64,000 bases of DNA, from NCBI GenBank assembly GCA_022478985.1, contig JAKSZP010002659.1, positions 186,001-250,000 of the forward strand. The letters run 5' to 3'. Below the pieces are notes generated by a model. That model was not told the DNA's origin. It did no database searches and was given only the letters and a program-made list of their open reading frames with translations. Origin of the DNA: Massospora cicadina. Lineage: Eukaryota > Entomophthoromycota > Entomophthoromycetes > Entomophthorales > Entomophthoraceae. The translations under genes and the position numbers were made by a program. Shown here piece by piece: positions 10,301-21,859 of the stretch (position 1 is the stretch's first letter; each line of letters starts with the position of its first letter).

Positions 10301-10780
10301 ATTGTATTTCATCAGCTGTATGACGAAACTTAATAGCACTTGCAAATGGACAGCCTGAATGGGAGACTTAGTGCTACCATGAGGCTATCAACGTCCCAAT
10401 TAGGGATACATTAAGCCAAATTGATGCTATTACTTCCAGTAATTGTATTTTATCAGCTATATGATGAAACACAGAAGCACTTTCACATGGACATCCTGAA
10501 TGGGATTACCTAGTGCTATCAAGAGCTTACTGACTTCCAGATTAGGGGCATATCTTTGAGATTTAAACATTTTATTTTTTCCAATAATTGTATTTCATCA
10601 ATTTTATGATGAAATGATGCACTTGAACATGGACTGCCCAAATAGGAGTATCTAGTTCTATTGAGAGAGGCCTGCCTATGTCCCAAGTAGGGATATGTCA
10701 CTTACTTAAAATCAATACCAAATTTCCTAGAAGTCATATTTTGTCAGCTGTATGACAAAATAAAATTTTGGGTCAAACTT
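10301..10780. repeat. Four-copy tandem repeat, about 145-bp unit, with palindromic core
   Basis: Units start near 10301, 10442, 10587 and 10733. Each starts with an inverted repeat around gctgta or a variant: tttcatca/tgacgaaa, ttttatca/tgatgaaa, tttcatca/tgatgaaa and ttttgtca/tgacaaaa. The rest of the unit is also shared (gcacttgcaaatggaca, gcactttcacatggaca, gcacttgaacatggact; then cctgaatggga and similar). The fourth unit is partial. Confidence 0.75.
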
Positions 10781-10904
10781 AGGACAATTTTGCACGTTTG
10801 TGCTGCAATTTCTGTCCCTGAAACCTTCCCAAATATGAGAGTATTTTTCCACCAATAGTCCTAGCAGTGAGTCATGGTCGTATCAGTTCAGGGTCCAAAC
10901 TGAA

Positions 10905-11635
10905 GTGGAAGATAAGTATCTGTGGGAATTGCATGCTCAATATGTGGCCAGGAGATGCCCTAGAGGTATAGATACTGGCACCTGGCCTAATGAAAGGATT
11001 ATCTAATAATGTCTCTTAAATAAAAATGTATTTATTAATTCTCTTTAACTGGTTTTTTATCAAAGTTTTTTTTCCCAAAGAGTGTCAACAAGCTGTTAAG
11101 TCAGAAATCTCAGCTTGTATCTTTACCTGCCTCAGTAGAAGTTCATAAATTCATAGGAAAAATTAAGCTTAAGATCAACCAGAAAAGCTGGATTTATTTG
11201 AATAAACCTAATTAGATTCTGAACAGTCAAAATATTGTAAGAAACTGGCTAAAATCAAGGATCTTTTGGTTGATTTTCTCCCCAATTAGATGCACAGAAT
11301 TTAATTTATCAAGCAAGCGATCCTCAGGTTTAACAATTTCATCAGGTTGTCTAAATCAGTTGTAATTTTAATAATACCATTATTTGGTGACATGTCCTGA
11401 AAAAAGAATAGTAGCTTAATACTATAAGTTTATGTGTCCATGAGGGCAAGGATTGACTAAAGCAATAATTAATTATTGAAACGGTGTCTTGAGAATCTCA
11501 GTAGTAAATTATTCTAATAGAATAATGTTGATGTAGATGCAAGGTAACTGACTGTAACCCTCTTTCTAATAATTAGTTAAATATTAGATTTAATAAAAAA
11601 GATTGTTTATATGGTTGTCAGACCAAATTGCAACA
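10905..11635 (-). repeat. 3' LTR of element H (left end approximate)
   Basis: The right end is ggttgtcagaccaaattgcaaca, the complement of an LTR start TGTTGCAA as in D and E. Internally, caaagagtgtcaacaagctg (11075-11094) matches the E LTR segment caaaggctcaacaacttg near 50295, which places the left end near 10905. Confidence 0.6.
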
Positions 11636-11889
11636 TTTCTGAACACTTGACCAAACATAAGGACATAAGTGATTAGGGTCATCTTCTTATGTAGAGTGAG
11701 AGGCCATTAGGCCAGTGCGTGGTTATTATACCTTTTATTTGTTACCCAGTAATCTAGAATCCGCACCAGTACTGCATAGAAGGGTGGGTTGATCTTGTTG
11801 AGTTTTATTGTTATTGTTAATTCTAACATACATTCTCAAGAGGAAACTCAAAACTGGCGGGCCACCAGTCATCTATATATGACTATAAC

Positions 11890-12192
11890 TAACTAGCAGC
11901 ACATAAACAAAGGCAACGGGTTAATCTCATTTATGTAAAGGGCGATGATGTGCATTTGCAATAATAACTTAACTTATCACTTGTTAGGATAGATAGAACT
12001 AAGTGCAGCAACAATCCAATTTGGATGGCAGCAAGTAGGTAAAATTTTACCATATAAATTGTCAGGTATCTTAACTTGATATCTGTTTCCACTAGTACTT
12101 GGTGGCCTGGTGCTATAGTAAAGGTCCATTAATTTACAGTGGAATCTTGTATATTTAAAAGTTTTTCTGAAAAGATTCAAGGTGCGCGGCAT
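11890..12192 (-). pseudogene. dUTPase-like domain of element H
   Basis: Minus-strand reading: RPPSTSGNRYQVKIPDNLYG, then KILPTCCHPNWIVAALSSI, then after a stop VIIANAHHRPLHK, two further stops, and PVAFVYVLLV near 11894-11918. The blocks correspond to IP-x-x-x-YG, a motif-3 region and a motif-4 region ending in an (I/V)AF motif, as in D, E and B. No Asp-x-x-Tyr is seen at motif 3. This is the last recognisable coding block before the 3' LTR. Confidence 0.58.
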
Positions 12193-12329
12193 CCTTTTAA
12201 TATCTAATTGTTACTATTCCATCATCATGCACAAGTTTTGACAGAATAAAAAAGGTTGAGGCTTGGGTTGGGTTTCTTTCTCATTGTGGTAAAGTATAAG
12301 GTGTTGTCCCAATATTTTCACTAATCTTG

Positions 12330-12640
12330 GCAAGTTGTTTTTAGTCCAAATGCTTCATATAAGAGGTCCCAATAAGTATTTCATAATTTTCAAGGAGTAA
12401 AACAACTTCTGGAGTAGACATTAATATGGGCCCAAACCTCAGTGGCAATGAGCTATAAGTTCCTAGTGATGTGGTTGCATTGGGCTCCGCAGGTCCATAA
12501 TCCTTTATGATGGTCAATATCCAAGACAATACTGAGTTTTTTATTGGTTAAACTATTTAAAGGGCGCATTACTGTCTATAATCGCCTGAACTTTAAGTTT
12601 TTTACATTAAAATCAATCAAGTACACTTGGAGCTCTAATT
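12330..12640 (-). pseudogene. Aspartic protease of element H
   Basis: The minus strand reads LKVQAIIDSNAPF near 12600-12560, so the active site is D-S-N where D-S-G or D-T-G is expected. It continues YGPAEPNATTSLGTYSSLPL and VVLLLENYEILIGTSYMKH (to about 12345). The layout equals that of D and E. There are frameshifts between the active site and the downstream block. Confidence 0.75.
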
Positions 12641-12649
12641 GTCAGAACT

Positions 12650-13052
12650 ATTGGGAATAAGAACTCCAAAAGTGTCAGCATGGCTCAGGTATGTGCATAA
12701 GTCATTCTTCTCCTGTGGCCACGGGGCATATCTAACACATCTTATACAATTAGCTTATGCCAATTCAATGCCAGAGCATCCTAGTTCGCCACAAACAAGC
12801 TGGCAAGGTGGCACAAGTTTTCATTTTGATCATTTTTGTAGATTATTAAAATGTTGGAAGAAGTATATCTCCCTTTTCTGCTAGGGTTTATATCTAATCT
12901 TCATTGGCAGATGTTACATAGTAAATATAATATTCCACAGAATAAGAACCATTGCCTTAGTCAAATCCTTCATAAGATAGATATGCTTATTTAAAAAATC
13001 ATGATCCCTATGATAATCCTTATGAGCCACATTAAAAGTGATGGCACATCAG
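12650..13052 (-). other. Gag-protease linker of element H
   Basis: Low-information degenerate sequence between element I and the H protease. No zinc knuckle or other motif could be read. Confidence 0.4.
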
Positions 13053-13908
13053 TGTAACAATAAAGACTACATTTGATCATCACATTGTCCCAATTAAGGA
13101 TATTGTTAATACAGGCCTCTATATGAGATTGGAACGCCTTCTATTTAATATTAAAAATTATTTCATATTCTCAGCAGATTGTTAAGATCCAAGGAAATCC
13201 AATCCAACCTAATTAAGATAAATTAAGAAATCTAATAAGGCCAAGGCTTCCAGGTAAAAGCCTAAGTCAAAGAAATGGAAGGATCATCATATAAATAGGG
13301 CCTCCAGTTCAATGAAAACTTTGGATCTGCATGAGAATTAGATGTTATGCATGAAAGATTAAGAGTATAAAAAGCCTAGAAATTGTGAGATTTGGAACTT
13401 TAATGATTGTAAAATCAATTTCTAGGAGCTTGGCCTATAAATAGCCTTTTATCTGTTACAATACTCATAATAAGCTTAATTTAAAGATACTAAACTCACA
13501 TGCTGGAAAAAAATAGATTCAAACTAGGTTAGGAGATTTTTCATTCTAGGTCTATAAAGAAATTAAGGTTGTTTACCTTAATTATGAGTACACAAGCTGA
13601 TCAACAAATAAATAAAACCAAATTTTATCAATTTATAATCAAAGATATACAATATAATGAATCCCAATTACCAAGAACCAGATATTATACTCAGCCTCCT
13701 TGTCACTCCATTATTCACTCATCTAGAATCAAGACGCACTACTGGTTTTGTGATTGTTTTGACTGCAGTTCAGGGGTTAATCGCCCCAAAATATGGTGAT
13801 ATGTGGCCAAAACGTTTACTTTCAGGAGTGATCTCTCTGTTGCAGATGGTTACTTGGTTAGTACCCCCAAATCCTTTGTCAACTATTGTAAAGGGCCCAT
13901 CCGTTACA
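13053..13908 (+). repeat. 5' LTR of element I
   Basis: Starts TGTAACAATAAAGACTAC and ends CCGTTACA. It aligns throughout with 18224-19081, including atgaaaactttggatctgca and agctgatca. The ORFs at 13569-13941 lie inside the LTR and are not genes. Confidence 0.92.
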
Positions 13909-13909
13909 T

Positions 13910-15300
13910 TAATCAGTTTTATATACTTCTATTTCATCTGAAAGGGGTTTAGTTAAGTTTCAATGCAGCCAGTATTAATTTGTTATCACACCCAAAGCCA
14001 TGCTTATGATCCTCTTTTCTATGATATATCTTGTTGAAATAAGTCTATTGGGTTGTCAAAAGTTTAGCCCTGGTCCAAACGACCATGACCCTGATGAAAC
14101 CAAGAAAAAAATATACAGCCTCTTTTAGAAGCACAGGCTTTGGAAGAAATTTATAATGCACTTGTTAAAGTCCAGTTTCAAGTAGATTAACAAAGTCTTC
14201 AGGTAAAACCATATTTTTTGGCGATCAAGTTTATAAACTTCTAAACAATTTACTCAACAATCAAAATGGGTAAGAAAGTCAATTGACAAACAAGAGACAC
14301 TTTTTAGAAACCCTTGTTGAGTGCCTCCGATTGATAGACCATGTAGCTTGTCCAAATGAGGTCCAGATGCAGCTTGGTCAGACTTGTTGATGGTTAAAAA
14401 GTAAAAGGAAACGTGGAAACCTAGGCCCAATTGATTTGACTACTTGCAAAGCTGCTAAGCTCCCTGCAACTCAAGTACCTTGCAAGCTCCGTCAGAATTT
14501 ACACCAAACTTGCTTACTTCAACGGCGGAGCTCTTTTGGATGAGTCATAGAGGAGGAGATTGAATGTGACTTGAATATGGAAAGACAACTTAAACGTAAA
14601 AAAACAAATGTGAGTTGATGTATACCGCTGGATTAGGACTAGCAAAGAAAAAGGACTTTTTTTGGGGAGATTCAGAGAAAATTTGTGTTGCCAATCTTTT
14701 AAAATTTAGTAAATCAGAATATCAGAGGTGAGGGAAGAGAACCTATCAATGATTAAAGCATGAAATACTAATGAGAATATGACAATGAGGGTGCCTACAG
14801 AAAAACCTATCCTAGCACAATTTGCAAATAAAAGAATCCTTTTCCATTACTCTTATCTTCTTCTCCCACTTGAGGTAACTTATGGTGAACCACAAAAAGA
14901 AGTTTTGGCGTTAGTAGATAATAAAAATTAAAAAAGTTCCTGCAACTGGACCTGACGCGTAAGTGGGACCTGACATAAAGAAATCTGGAACAGTAATTAT
15001 GGCAAATACCACTAAATGTGATATATTTTAGCAAGTATGTAATAATCTATTAATAGCACAGAGAAATTAAATGTTTGCGGAAGGTTCCTGTACCTTATAC
15101 AATGGCATACATAGTAGTTTTTAGGGATGCTATGGTAGCATTGGCTCTTACCACAGTTTGACATGTTATTATTAAAGGTAAAAATTGCCCCTCCAGAGTC
15201 TTTGCCCTACAATGGTACTTTGTGACAAGTACAACCACAATGGCTAAACTGGGGATCATGGCAGATGATGCCCCTAAAGTCTTACTTCTCAAGAAATAAA
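13910..15300 (+). pseudogene. gag-protease region of element I (very degenerate)
   Basis: By position this should hold gag and protease. The only protein-level hint is QKEVLALVDNKN near 14900-14940, which can be read as a protease active-site segment with D-S-G altered to D-N-K. No zinc knuckle was seen. Stops are frequent in all frames. Confidence 0.4.
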
Positions 15301-15479
15301 ATGATCATGAAGAAGTGTTTGGAGCTCGTGGTGCCCCATTTTTGGAATGACTGGACCCTTTTCATTGAGCTTCTAATTTAGAATGAGTAGGGGTTTTCCC
15401 ATGGGTTGTCCAATTTACATCATAAGTCAAAGATCCTAAGACGTTTTAAAAGTACTTAAAACATGATGTTGGCCTCTGG

Positions 15480-16800
15480 TCCATAACCCCTTCTAGATCT
15501 TTAGTATTTTATCCCAACGTGTTAGTCCCCAAAGCCAGTGGCGATCTCTGTCCCTGTGTTAATTATCATAAACTAGATGCCATACCTTAGTCTGAACCCT
15601 ACCCATGCCACTATTTGAAGACATTTTCCGCACATCTCAGGAAACACCTGATTTACTAAGTTGGAACCGTTGAGGGTTATTTTTACAAATACTAGTACAT
15701 CCTGAGCATCAAATGTACATCGCTTTTAAATGCCATCTGGTAGATTATGTGTATTGGTAACGGATTTTGGCTCAAAATTATACATGTATAACATTAGATT
15801 CTTCACGTTCTTAAAGGGATGCTTGGATATTTCTGTCATGGCCAAAATTACCATTTCCGCTATTACCTCTTATTAATGTTCCTTTTTGAATTTATTAAAG
15901 GCAAGAGCTCTTTGTAATATATAAAAAGCTTAGATATTGCTATGTTGCAAATATGATAACAGCTTAGTTTCTCAGATCAAGAAAAATATTTCCATGATGT
16001 CAGCTCAATCCTGAAAGCCTTTATGAGGTGGGTCACAAATTAAAACTTTAAAGCGTAATCTCCAAATACTCCAGTGGCTTTCTTGGGGGATTGTGGTATT
16101 AAAAATGGGACTTGAAGTTTCTAGGAAAAGATATTAGCTATCAAGGATTTAAAAACTCTCACTGATCAGAATATAGTTTGAAGCTTTTTGGGACAGTCAA
16201 CTTTTTAAGACTTTTTATTCAAAAAATCTTTTTAGCAGTAGATTCCATTTAACCTGGTGACAGGAAAGGTAACTTTATCATGGGGACCTACGGCAAAAAA
16301 GGATTTTCAGGAGATAGAAAAAGAACACCCTAAAGCACCAGTTTTGGCAAATGCAGACTCTAAAAAAACTTTTCATCCTAGAGATGTAATATTCCAACTG
16401 TGCAATTGCGGCTGCCCTTTTACAAAAGGATAAAGATGAGATAGAACATCCCAACTGCTGCTATATTAGTAAGGTGCAACTGGAAGAAACCAATTACCTA
16501 GTATATGACAAGTAATTATTGGCTGCTGTGGCATTTCTGAAAGAGTGACAGAATCATCTAACGTATGCCAAGTGGGCGAACCATTTGCACAGACCATAAG
16601 ACGCTAGAGTACTATTGAAAACCTTAAAGGATGAATATGAGGTAAGCGATATGGCACCTGAAATTAGCCAGGATAAGTTTTGAAATTGAATAAAAAACAC
16701 GCAAAGTGAACCTGATTTCATACCTTTTTGAGTCAAGATTTTGGGCTATCCAAAACCAAAAAAGCTGGATGATTACAACGCTGCCACCATGCTGCACCCT
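15480..16800 (+). pseudogene. Reverse transcriptase and RNase H of element I
   Basis: RT is recognised by NVLVPKASGDLCPCVNYHKL (about 15515-15575), the block normally read as VDYRxLN. The palm region with the YxDD box is too decayed to read. RNase H is clearer: AIAAALLQKDKDEIEHP (about 16410-16460), LEETNYLVYDK, LLAAVAF, HLTYAKWANHLH and NTQSEPDFIPF (to about 16730). These blocks are separated by stops. The RNase H family is the one found in chromoviruses. Confidence 0.78.
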
Positions 16801-16959
16801 AACACCTTAGCTTCTAAGAGAGGGCTTAAGGAATAAATGCAAAGATCAGGACTATTAAAAGTAATAAGGTTGTCTTGACGCTCTAGAAGGAATTGGCTAA
16901 CAGAACTTTCAACTAGGATGAAGGACTTTTGCCATTAAAAAATAGAATCCACTATTAAA

Positions 16960-18200
16960 AAATTGTGGGTCTCAACTGAGAGCTTACAGAAAGAAATTTT
17001 AAAAGCTTGCCACAACAATCCATTGGCTGGACATCTTGGGGTTATTAAAACAATAACCAATAATCAAACATTATTTGTGGGTTGGTTTAGTAGGACAAAC
17101 AAAGAAACATGTGGATCAATTTAAATTTGTGACAACTTTGAACCCTGTTGTGATCAGCCACGTAGAGAATCAATGCCTCTTTAACAACTAAACAAGACCT
17201 GGGCATCCATAAGCTTGGATTTCATCACCGTCTTACTAAATTCAAAGGGTCTGACGCTATTATTGTGATAGTAGACCGCCTCAAAAAGTTTGCTGAGTTC
17301 ATCCTTTACACCATGCAGGGTTTCTCCAAGAAAGTCGTGATACTTTTCAGGAAAGAGGTTTTCCCTTATAATGGGGCTCCATAAGAGATCATCTCAAATC
17401 ATGATCTACAATAATTTCATAATTCTAGGACAACTTGCTAGATAATTCATGTCAAAAACTGTTGATCCTCAGCTTACTATCTGCAATTGAACAGGAAAAC
17501 AAAAATGGTCAACCAGGTACTTTAACAATACTTTAGTTAAGTATTTGGACGCCAGACAGACTGATGGGATTGGCTGGGATGGGCCGATAATTGTAAAGTA
17601 AACCAAGTCCATGAGTCCATGAGAATGTTATCCTTCTTTGCTAACCATAAATACCAACCTGATCTTTGGAATCTCTCAGTAGGCGATAACAACCACATAG
17701 CCAATGAATCAATAAAACATGCAGGAGATCCTTCAAACCCTAAAAAATGGCTAGAACACGCATTTAAGGCATTAAAGAACAAGGCTGATAGGAAAAGACA
17801 TGAAAATACTGGTGTTAAAATAGAAAGTCATAAGTTAGTACAGTTTAAGAAAAATAATACTAAAGCTCTACATCTCAATTTTTTAGTTCAGTATAGATTG
17901 TGACCACAATGTAAAGCGCATAGTGAATCCTGTAACTTTTTAGCTGTCCCCACATGAAGGGTTGTGGGAACATTCAACAATTCACATATATCAGCTCAAG
18001 TTATTCAAGGCATAGTGCCAGAGAAATCCTTCTCCTTAAAACTTGTATAATACAAGATACTGGAATATGAGGTTAAAATTGTGGATAACAAGACAATATA
18101 CGTTCAACAGAAGCATCTCATTAAATGGTTGTTTATCTTATAGAAAAATCCATTTGTAAACAGCTGAGACTTGCTTACACTGCACATAGAAGATCCTTGA
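16960..18200 (+). pseudogene. Integrase with C-terminal chromodomain of element I
   Basis: The zinc-binding part reads ILKACHNNPLAGHLGVIKT (about 17000-17055). The core begins SISLDFITVLLNSKGSDAII (first Asp kept). The second block reads IISNHDLQ (about 17392), so the second Asp appears to be Asn. In the third block Q-T-E-R-V-N has become K-T-K-M-V-N (about 17500), so Glu is Lys. After the core, about 18055-18180 reads ILEYEVKIVDNKTIYVQQKH, then LIKWLFIL and FVNS. This matches the chromodomain pattern of a YEVEKI start and a YLIKWKGY core. Chromodomains direct integration to marked chromatin in related elements. Confidence 0.78.
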
Positions 18201-18223
18201 TTTTTTTAGTTACTGGGGGCTGA

Positions 18224-19081
18224 TGTACTGATCCAGACTACATTAAATCATCAGATGGTAATTAGGGTTAATTCTAATACAAGCTACCACATGAGAATAG
18301 AATGCCTTTTATATAATAATTTAAAACCTTTTATAGTCCAGTAGTCATTCAAATCCCAGGAAATCCAATCTTACCTTTTTAAAATAAAATAAGAGATCTG
18401 ATAAGGCCAAAGCTTCCAGAAAGAAGTCTCAATCAAAGAATTATAAGGAATAGCCTATAAATAGGGCCCCAAGTTCAATGAAAACTTTGGATCTGCATGT
18501 TAATTGAATTTTATGCATGAAAAGATCAGAGTACTAAAAGAAAACTTGGAAATCGTGAGCTTTATGTCCTAAAAAAGCATGGCATTGATTGTAAGGGTTT
18601 GCTCTAGAATTAGGCTTTCAAACTGTTGCAATCCTTTAATTAAGCTTATATTTTTACATATAATTACCTTTATGCTGCAAAATAGGCTTAAACTAGCCTT
18701 GGAGATTATCATTTCTATGTTTATAAAGAAATAGAGGTTGTTGTTTACCTTAATTGTGACTTCTCAAGCTGATCATCAAGTAAATAACACAAGAAATAAC
18801 AAATCTAATTTATTTACAAGATATACCATAAAATGAATCCCTTTTACCAATAACAGTAACTGAACTCAGCCGCCTTGTCACATCATTCACTATTTTTAGA
18901 ATCATGGCACATTACTGGATTTATGTATTATTTTGATGTTAGTGCAGAGGCTAATTACCCCAAGTTATGGCAGTATGCAGACAATCCATTTGTTTACAAG
19001 AGTGATCTATCTAAAGTAAGAGGTTACTTAGTTTCTTCCCCAGAGCTTTTGTCAACTATTGGAAAGGAATCATCAATTACA
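18224..19081 (+). repeat. 3' LTR of element I
   Basis: Starts TGTACTGATCCAGACTAC and ends CATCAATTACA. It is followed by atcaa (target duplication partner of atcag at 13048-13052). Confidence 0.92.
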
Positions 19082-20290
19082 ATCAATGGATATTTCTCAG
19101 TTGAGTAATGAGTTCCATTTATTCAGAACAGGAAACATGGCCTAAAATAACTACTTATACAGTTTGCAGGCATGGAAGAAAGCAAACTGAGCGTAATTAA
19201 TCTCAGAGCCTTGTCCCCATACTTCAACTGAGCCTAGTTAAATAAATTATGAATATAATAAACAAGCAACTAATTTAATAGTACGGTGAGGAAAGATATT
19301 CTATAAAATAATTACTTCCACCCTACCAGACTCATTTACAATAATAACTTTAGCATTCACTTAGGATAACAAAACTTTAAAAATCTTGGGAATTACTAAC
19401 TATTGGCTGTCTAAGTCCAACAAGTTCATCATGACAGTTTAGCCATGTCATTTGCATCCCCATGGTGTTTCAAACAGCTGTATGAATGTGTAGATGTTCC
19501 CCTCCTTTTCAATTTTGGCAGGTAAAGGGGTAAAGTGATGATAATTTTAAGCAAATGTTCCTTGTTAGAGCATGATAAACCTTCCAAACAATTGTTATTG
19601 GCAGCACAAGATGTGGAGTTAAGAGGAGTTGAGGGCTCTGAAGTAGCACATATTAAGTCTCTATAGCGGTAATGGTAGTAAAAACAGTAGGCAAGTTTGG
19701 CGCAAACAACGCAATATTGCCTTCAGTTTTGGACAATGACAGACTTTCATCTTTTATATTAAAATGTTTGTAATTTAGTAATTGGCATGAACTATATAAT
19801 TTTTTAAAGTCATACCTAATCTCCAGGCAGAAATGATTCATCAGATTAATGAGATGGCTTTGCTTTGCCTTGAACCTTTGTTGAGCTTTCTTGAGATTCT
19901 TATTAATATTCAAGAAGCAAAAATTTCCTTTATTTCTTATCCTTAGAATTGGACTAAGTTGTTCAGGAATTCAATATCCCTGTAGAGGTCAGTAATGGAG
20001 AAAACTGATCACTATATAATTTAAATCAAGGCTGTAATGGCGGCGTCAGTTGTCATTGGTATTATTTAATATCTCAGTAACTTAGTGATCATGAGATAGC
20101 AATATCTCCAGAGTTGGACAATATGACTAATAATTTTGTTGTTCAATTGATAAATAGATTGAAATAAGTTTGCTTGTCCTTGCGGTCAGCTGCTTCAGCA
20201 TATGTGAGTCGCTCTGTTACAGTTCATTATACTCTTCAGACTGGTTCATTGCTTAAAAGTTGGTATACATGGTTGAATAAAGTGCGCTTT
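19082..20290 (-). pseudogene. gag of element H (degenerate)
   Basis: This lies between the PBS and element I on the minus strand and has the size expected of gag. The best open stretch is 19913-19653 (MNINKNLKKAQQRFKAKQSH...). No zinc knuckle could be read. Assignment is by position; a protein-level match to the D gag was not established by eye. Confidence 0.45.
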
Positions 20291-20303
20291 ATAGTGAGCA
20301 CAA
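20288..20303 (-). other. Degenerate primer-binding site of element H
   Basis: On the plus strand tttatagtgagcacaa, a decayed complement of the lineage PBS (plus-strand form cctgtagtgagcacca). It sits exactly where comparison with the E LTR places the LTR end. Confidence 0.6.
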
Positions 20304-21850
20304 AAATATTAAAATTAGAGATTTGGCTTCTTAACTCAACTGCGCAGTTCAGATCACACTTAGTAAAAGGGTGATATGTATGAGGGCAGAAACTTAGAAA
20401 ATTGAAGTAAACCTTAGTTGCTGGAAAAGTTTTTTGTTATCAATATCAAAAAACGCAATGTAGTATCTAGTACTGACAGTGGCTCAGGATTGCAGGTTTG
20501 TAGTCTTGTTTTTAGGTAGACGTTTTGAAGCTTTTAGTAAAACAATATCCTTTTAATTGATAGTCCCTTCATTACGTGCTTTGCTAAATCCCATGACTAC
20601 TATTGGTGCATTTAATAGGTAAATGATAAGCGCTTAGGAATCTCAGGTCAGTTGCATATTATTTTTGAGTTTTAAAAGCCCTTGAAGGACTCCTAGTGTA
20701 TGCAACTTTGCAGGATGAAGCCCTGGGGTAATGCCCCCCACCGCACTAGGGCTGCGTGGACTAAGCACCACCAAATGTGTGACTGACCGCGATTTAGGTG
20801 TAGTTCACAATACCCTGAAAGTGAAATATGCCCGCACTGTTTATGAACTGGCAGACCGTCTGCACCAGCCAAGACAGGCTATATGCCTCTCATCTCCCTT
20901 TCAGGAGACAAGACCCAATGAACCCCAGGTTTAAGGCCCCGAGTGGTGAGAAGCCAAATCCATCCCCTTTTTCTACCTGCTTTTTTAGTGGAGTTGTGCT
21001 CTCCGGCCCCTTTTTTGTCCAGAAAGCCTTAAAGTCCTCTTTGATCATATGTAATTTATTGCATGATCACTTTCGCCACCAGCTGGCTCATTCCAACCAA
21101 ACTGGCATCTAGCCAAGCTTCAGAACAACTCAGAAAACTGTGGCATTTATTGTAGGCAGGTGCACCGAAGCACATACAACCTAGATTGCCCTTCTCTTGT
21201 CCTGGGGTCCGCACATGCACAACCCCAGCTCATATGGAAGCCGTTTGACTGGCACTATGCTTGACTCATACTCACCCTTCCTGCCTGTATTCTCCCCTCT
21301 GGGAGTGGTAGAAACATATGAGAACAGGTTGTCTCAGTCATCACTACCATCTCAAACATCTTTTAGGCCACTACAGGACCCAACCAATGTGCCTCTCTGG
21401 TTCTGGTATTAGCTGCTCACCCATGTTTCCATGAATTTTCTCCATTTGCGCCATGAGGAGCTCCAGCTAACCTTATCTAGCTCCCAGGTTAGTTGCATAT
21501 TATATAGAAAAGACAGGGAACTAGTGCTTTGCTTTGGGCATCACAAAATAATAGCAATTAGCCTTCTACAACTAGACTCTGGCAAATGGCAATGACATAA
21601 TAAACACTATAAATGATGCGTTTTTGGTGGCGTTTAAGCAAGGAAGTAAATATATAATATGTGATTTAATTGTTCTTGCCCTCAGGGTGAGGTTAATTGA
21701 TTTATATTAGTAAGTATCATATTTTTCGAGATTTTTGACAGGTTCCTTCTAGGGATATATGTTTATTAGTCATTGTAGCATCAGCGGGATTACTAGTAGG
21801 ATAATTCTAAACTGGAGAAATGCACTTAGGTAAAATAAATCTAGACAAGA
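20304..21850 (-). repeat. 5' LTR of element H, with insertion (right end approximate)
   Basis: gcaatgtagtatctagtact (20455-20474) matches gcacaatgtagtattgtgtact of the E LTR (50269-50290) at the same distance from the PBS. The LTR is interrupted by the 822-bp insertion at 20663-21484. The outer end could not be fixed. Confidence 0.5.
20663..21484. mobile_element. 822-bp GC-richer insertion flanked by 19-bp direct repeats
   Basis: Flanks are caggtcagttgcatattat (20644-20662) and caggttagttgcatattat (21485-21503), matching at 18 of 19 positions. Composition is visibly richer in G and C than the surrounding LTR. No long ORF has a recognisable product; ORFs at 20731-20934, 20828-21112 and 21197-21412 have no domain I know. 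The long target duplication suggests target-primed (LINE-type) insertion, for example of a retrocopy or a truncated non-LTR element, but no poly(A) tail is obvious. Confidence 0.6.
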
Positions 21851-21859
21851 ATTGGTATC

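Larger units (their letters stand above)
13053..19081 (+). mobile_element. Element I: Ty3/gypsy chromovirus inserted in H
   Basis: LTRs are 13053-13908 and 18224-19081 (856 and 858 bp). The left flank is atcag and the right flank atcaa, a 4 of 5 target duplication. The internal order is gag and protease (weak), RT, RNase H, integrase and chromodomain. A polypurine run, actgggggctga, precedes the 3' LTR. The LTRs do not resemble those of A-E. The PBS of the A-E group is absent; the bases after the 5' LTR are ttaatcagttttata. The element is younger than H, since it splits it. Confidence 0.9.
10905..21850 (-). mobile_element. Element H: gag-protease-dUTPase LTR element without RT or integrase
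   Basis: Read on the minus strand: 5' LTR (from 20304 rightwards), PBS (20288-20303), gag (20290-19082), interruption by element I (19081-13053), linker, protease, dUTPase-like domain (to about 11890) and 3' LTR (11635 to about 10905). Without element I the internal region is about 2.63 kb, close to the 2.51 kb of D, and has the same gene content. No RT, RNase H or integrase block is visible between the dUTPase-like domain and the 3' LTR. The 3' LTR junction (ttgcaaca followed by tttctgaacacttgacc) matches the E junction. Outer ends are approximate and the target duplication was not found. Confidence 0.72.

Noticed and set aside
9810..10780. CRISPR array
   Set aside because: Adjacent tandem units with no unique spacers, degenerate copies, and a eukaryotic context.
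13909..13930. tRNA-type PBS after the 5' LTR of element I
   Set aside because: ttaatcagttttata does not start with TGG and resembles no PBS in the window; self-priming is possible but unsupported.
13569..13941. ORFs of 76 and 94 codons
   Set aside because: Inside the 5' LTR of element I, overlapping each other in different frames, and not kept in the 3' LTR.
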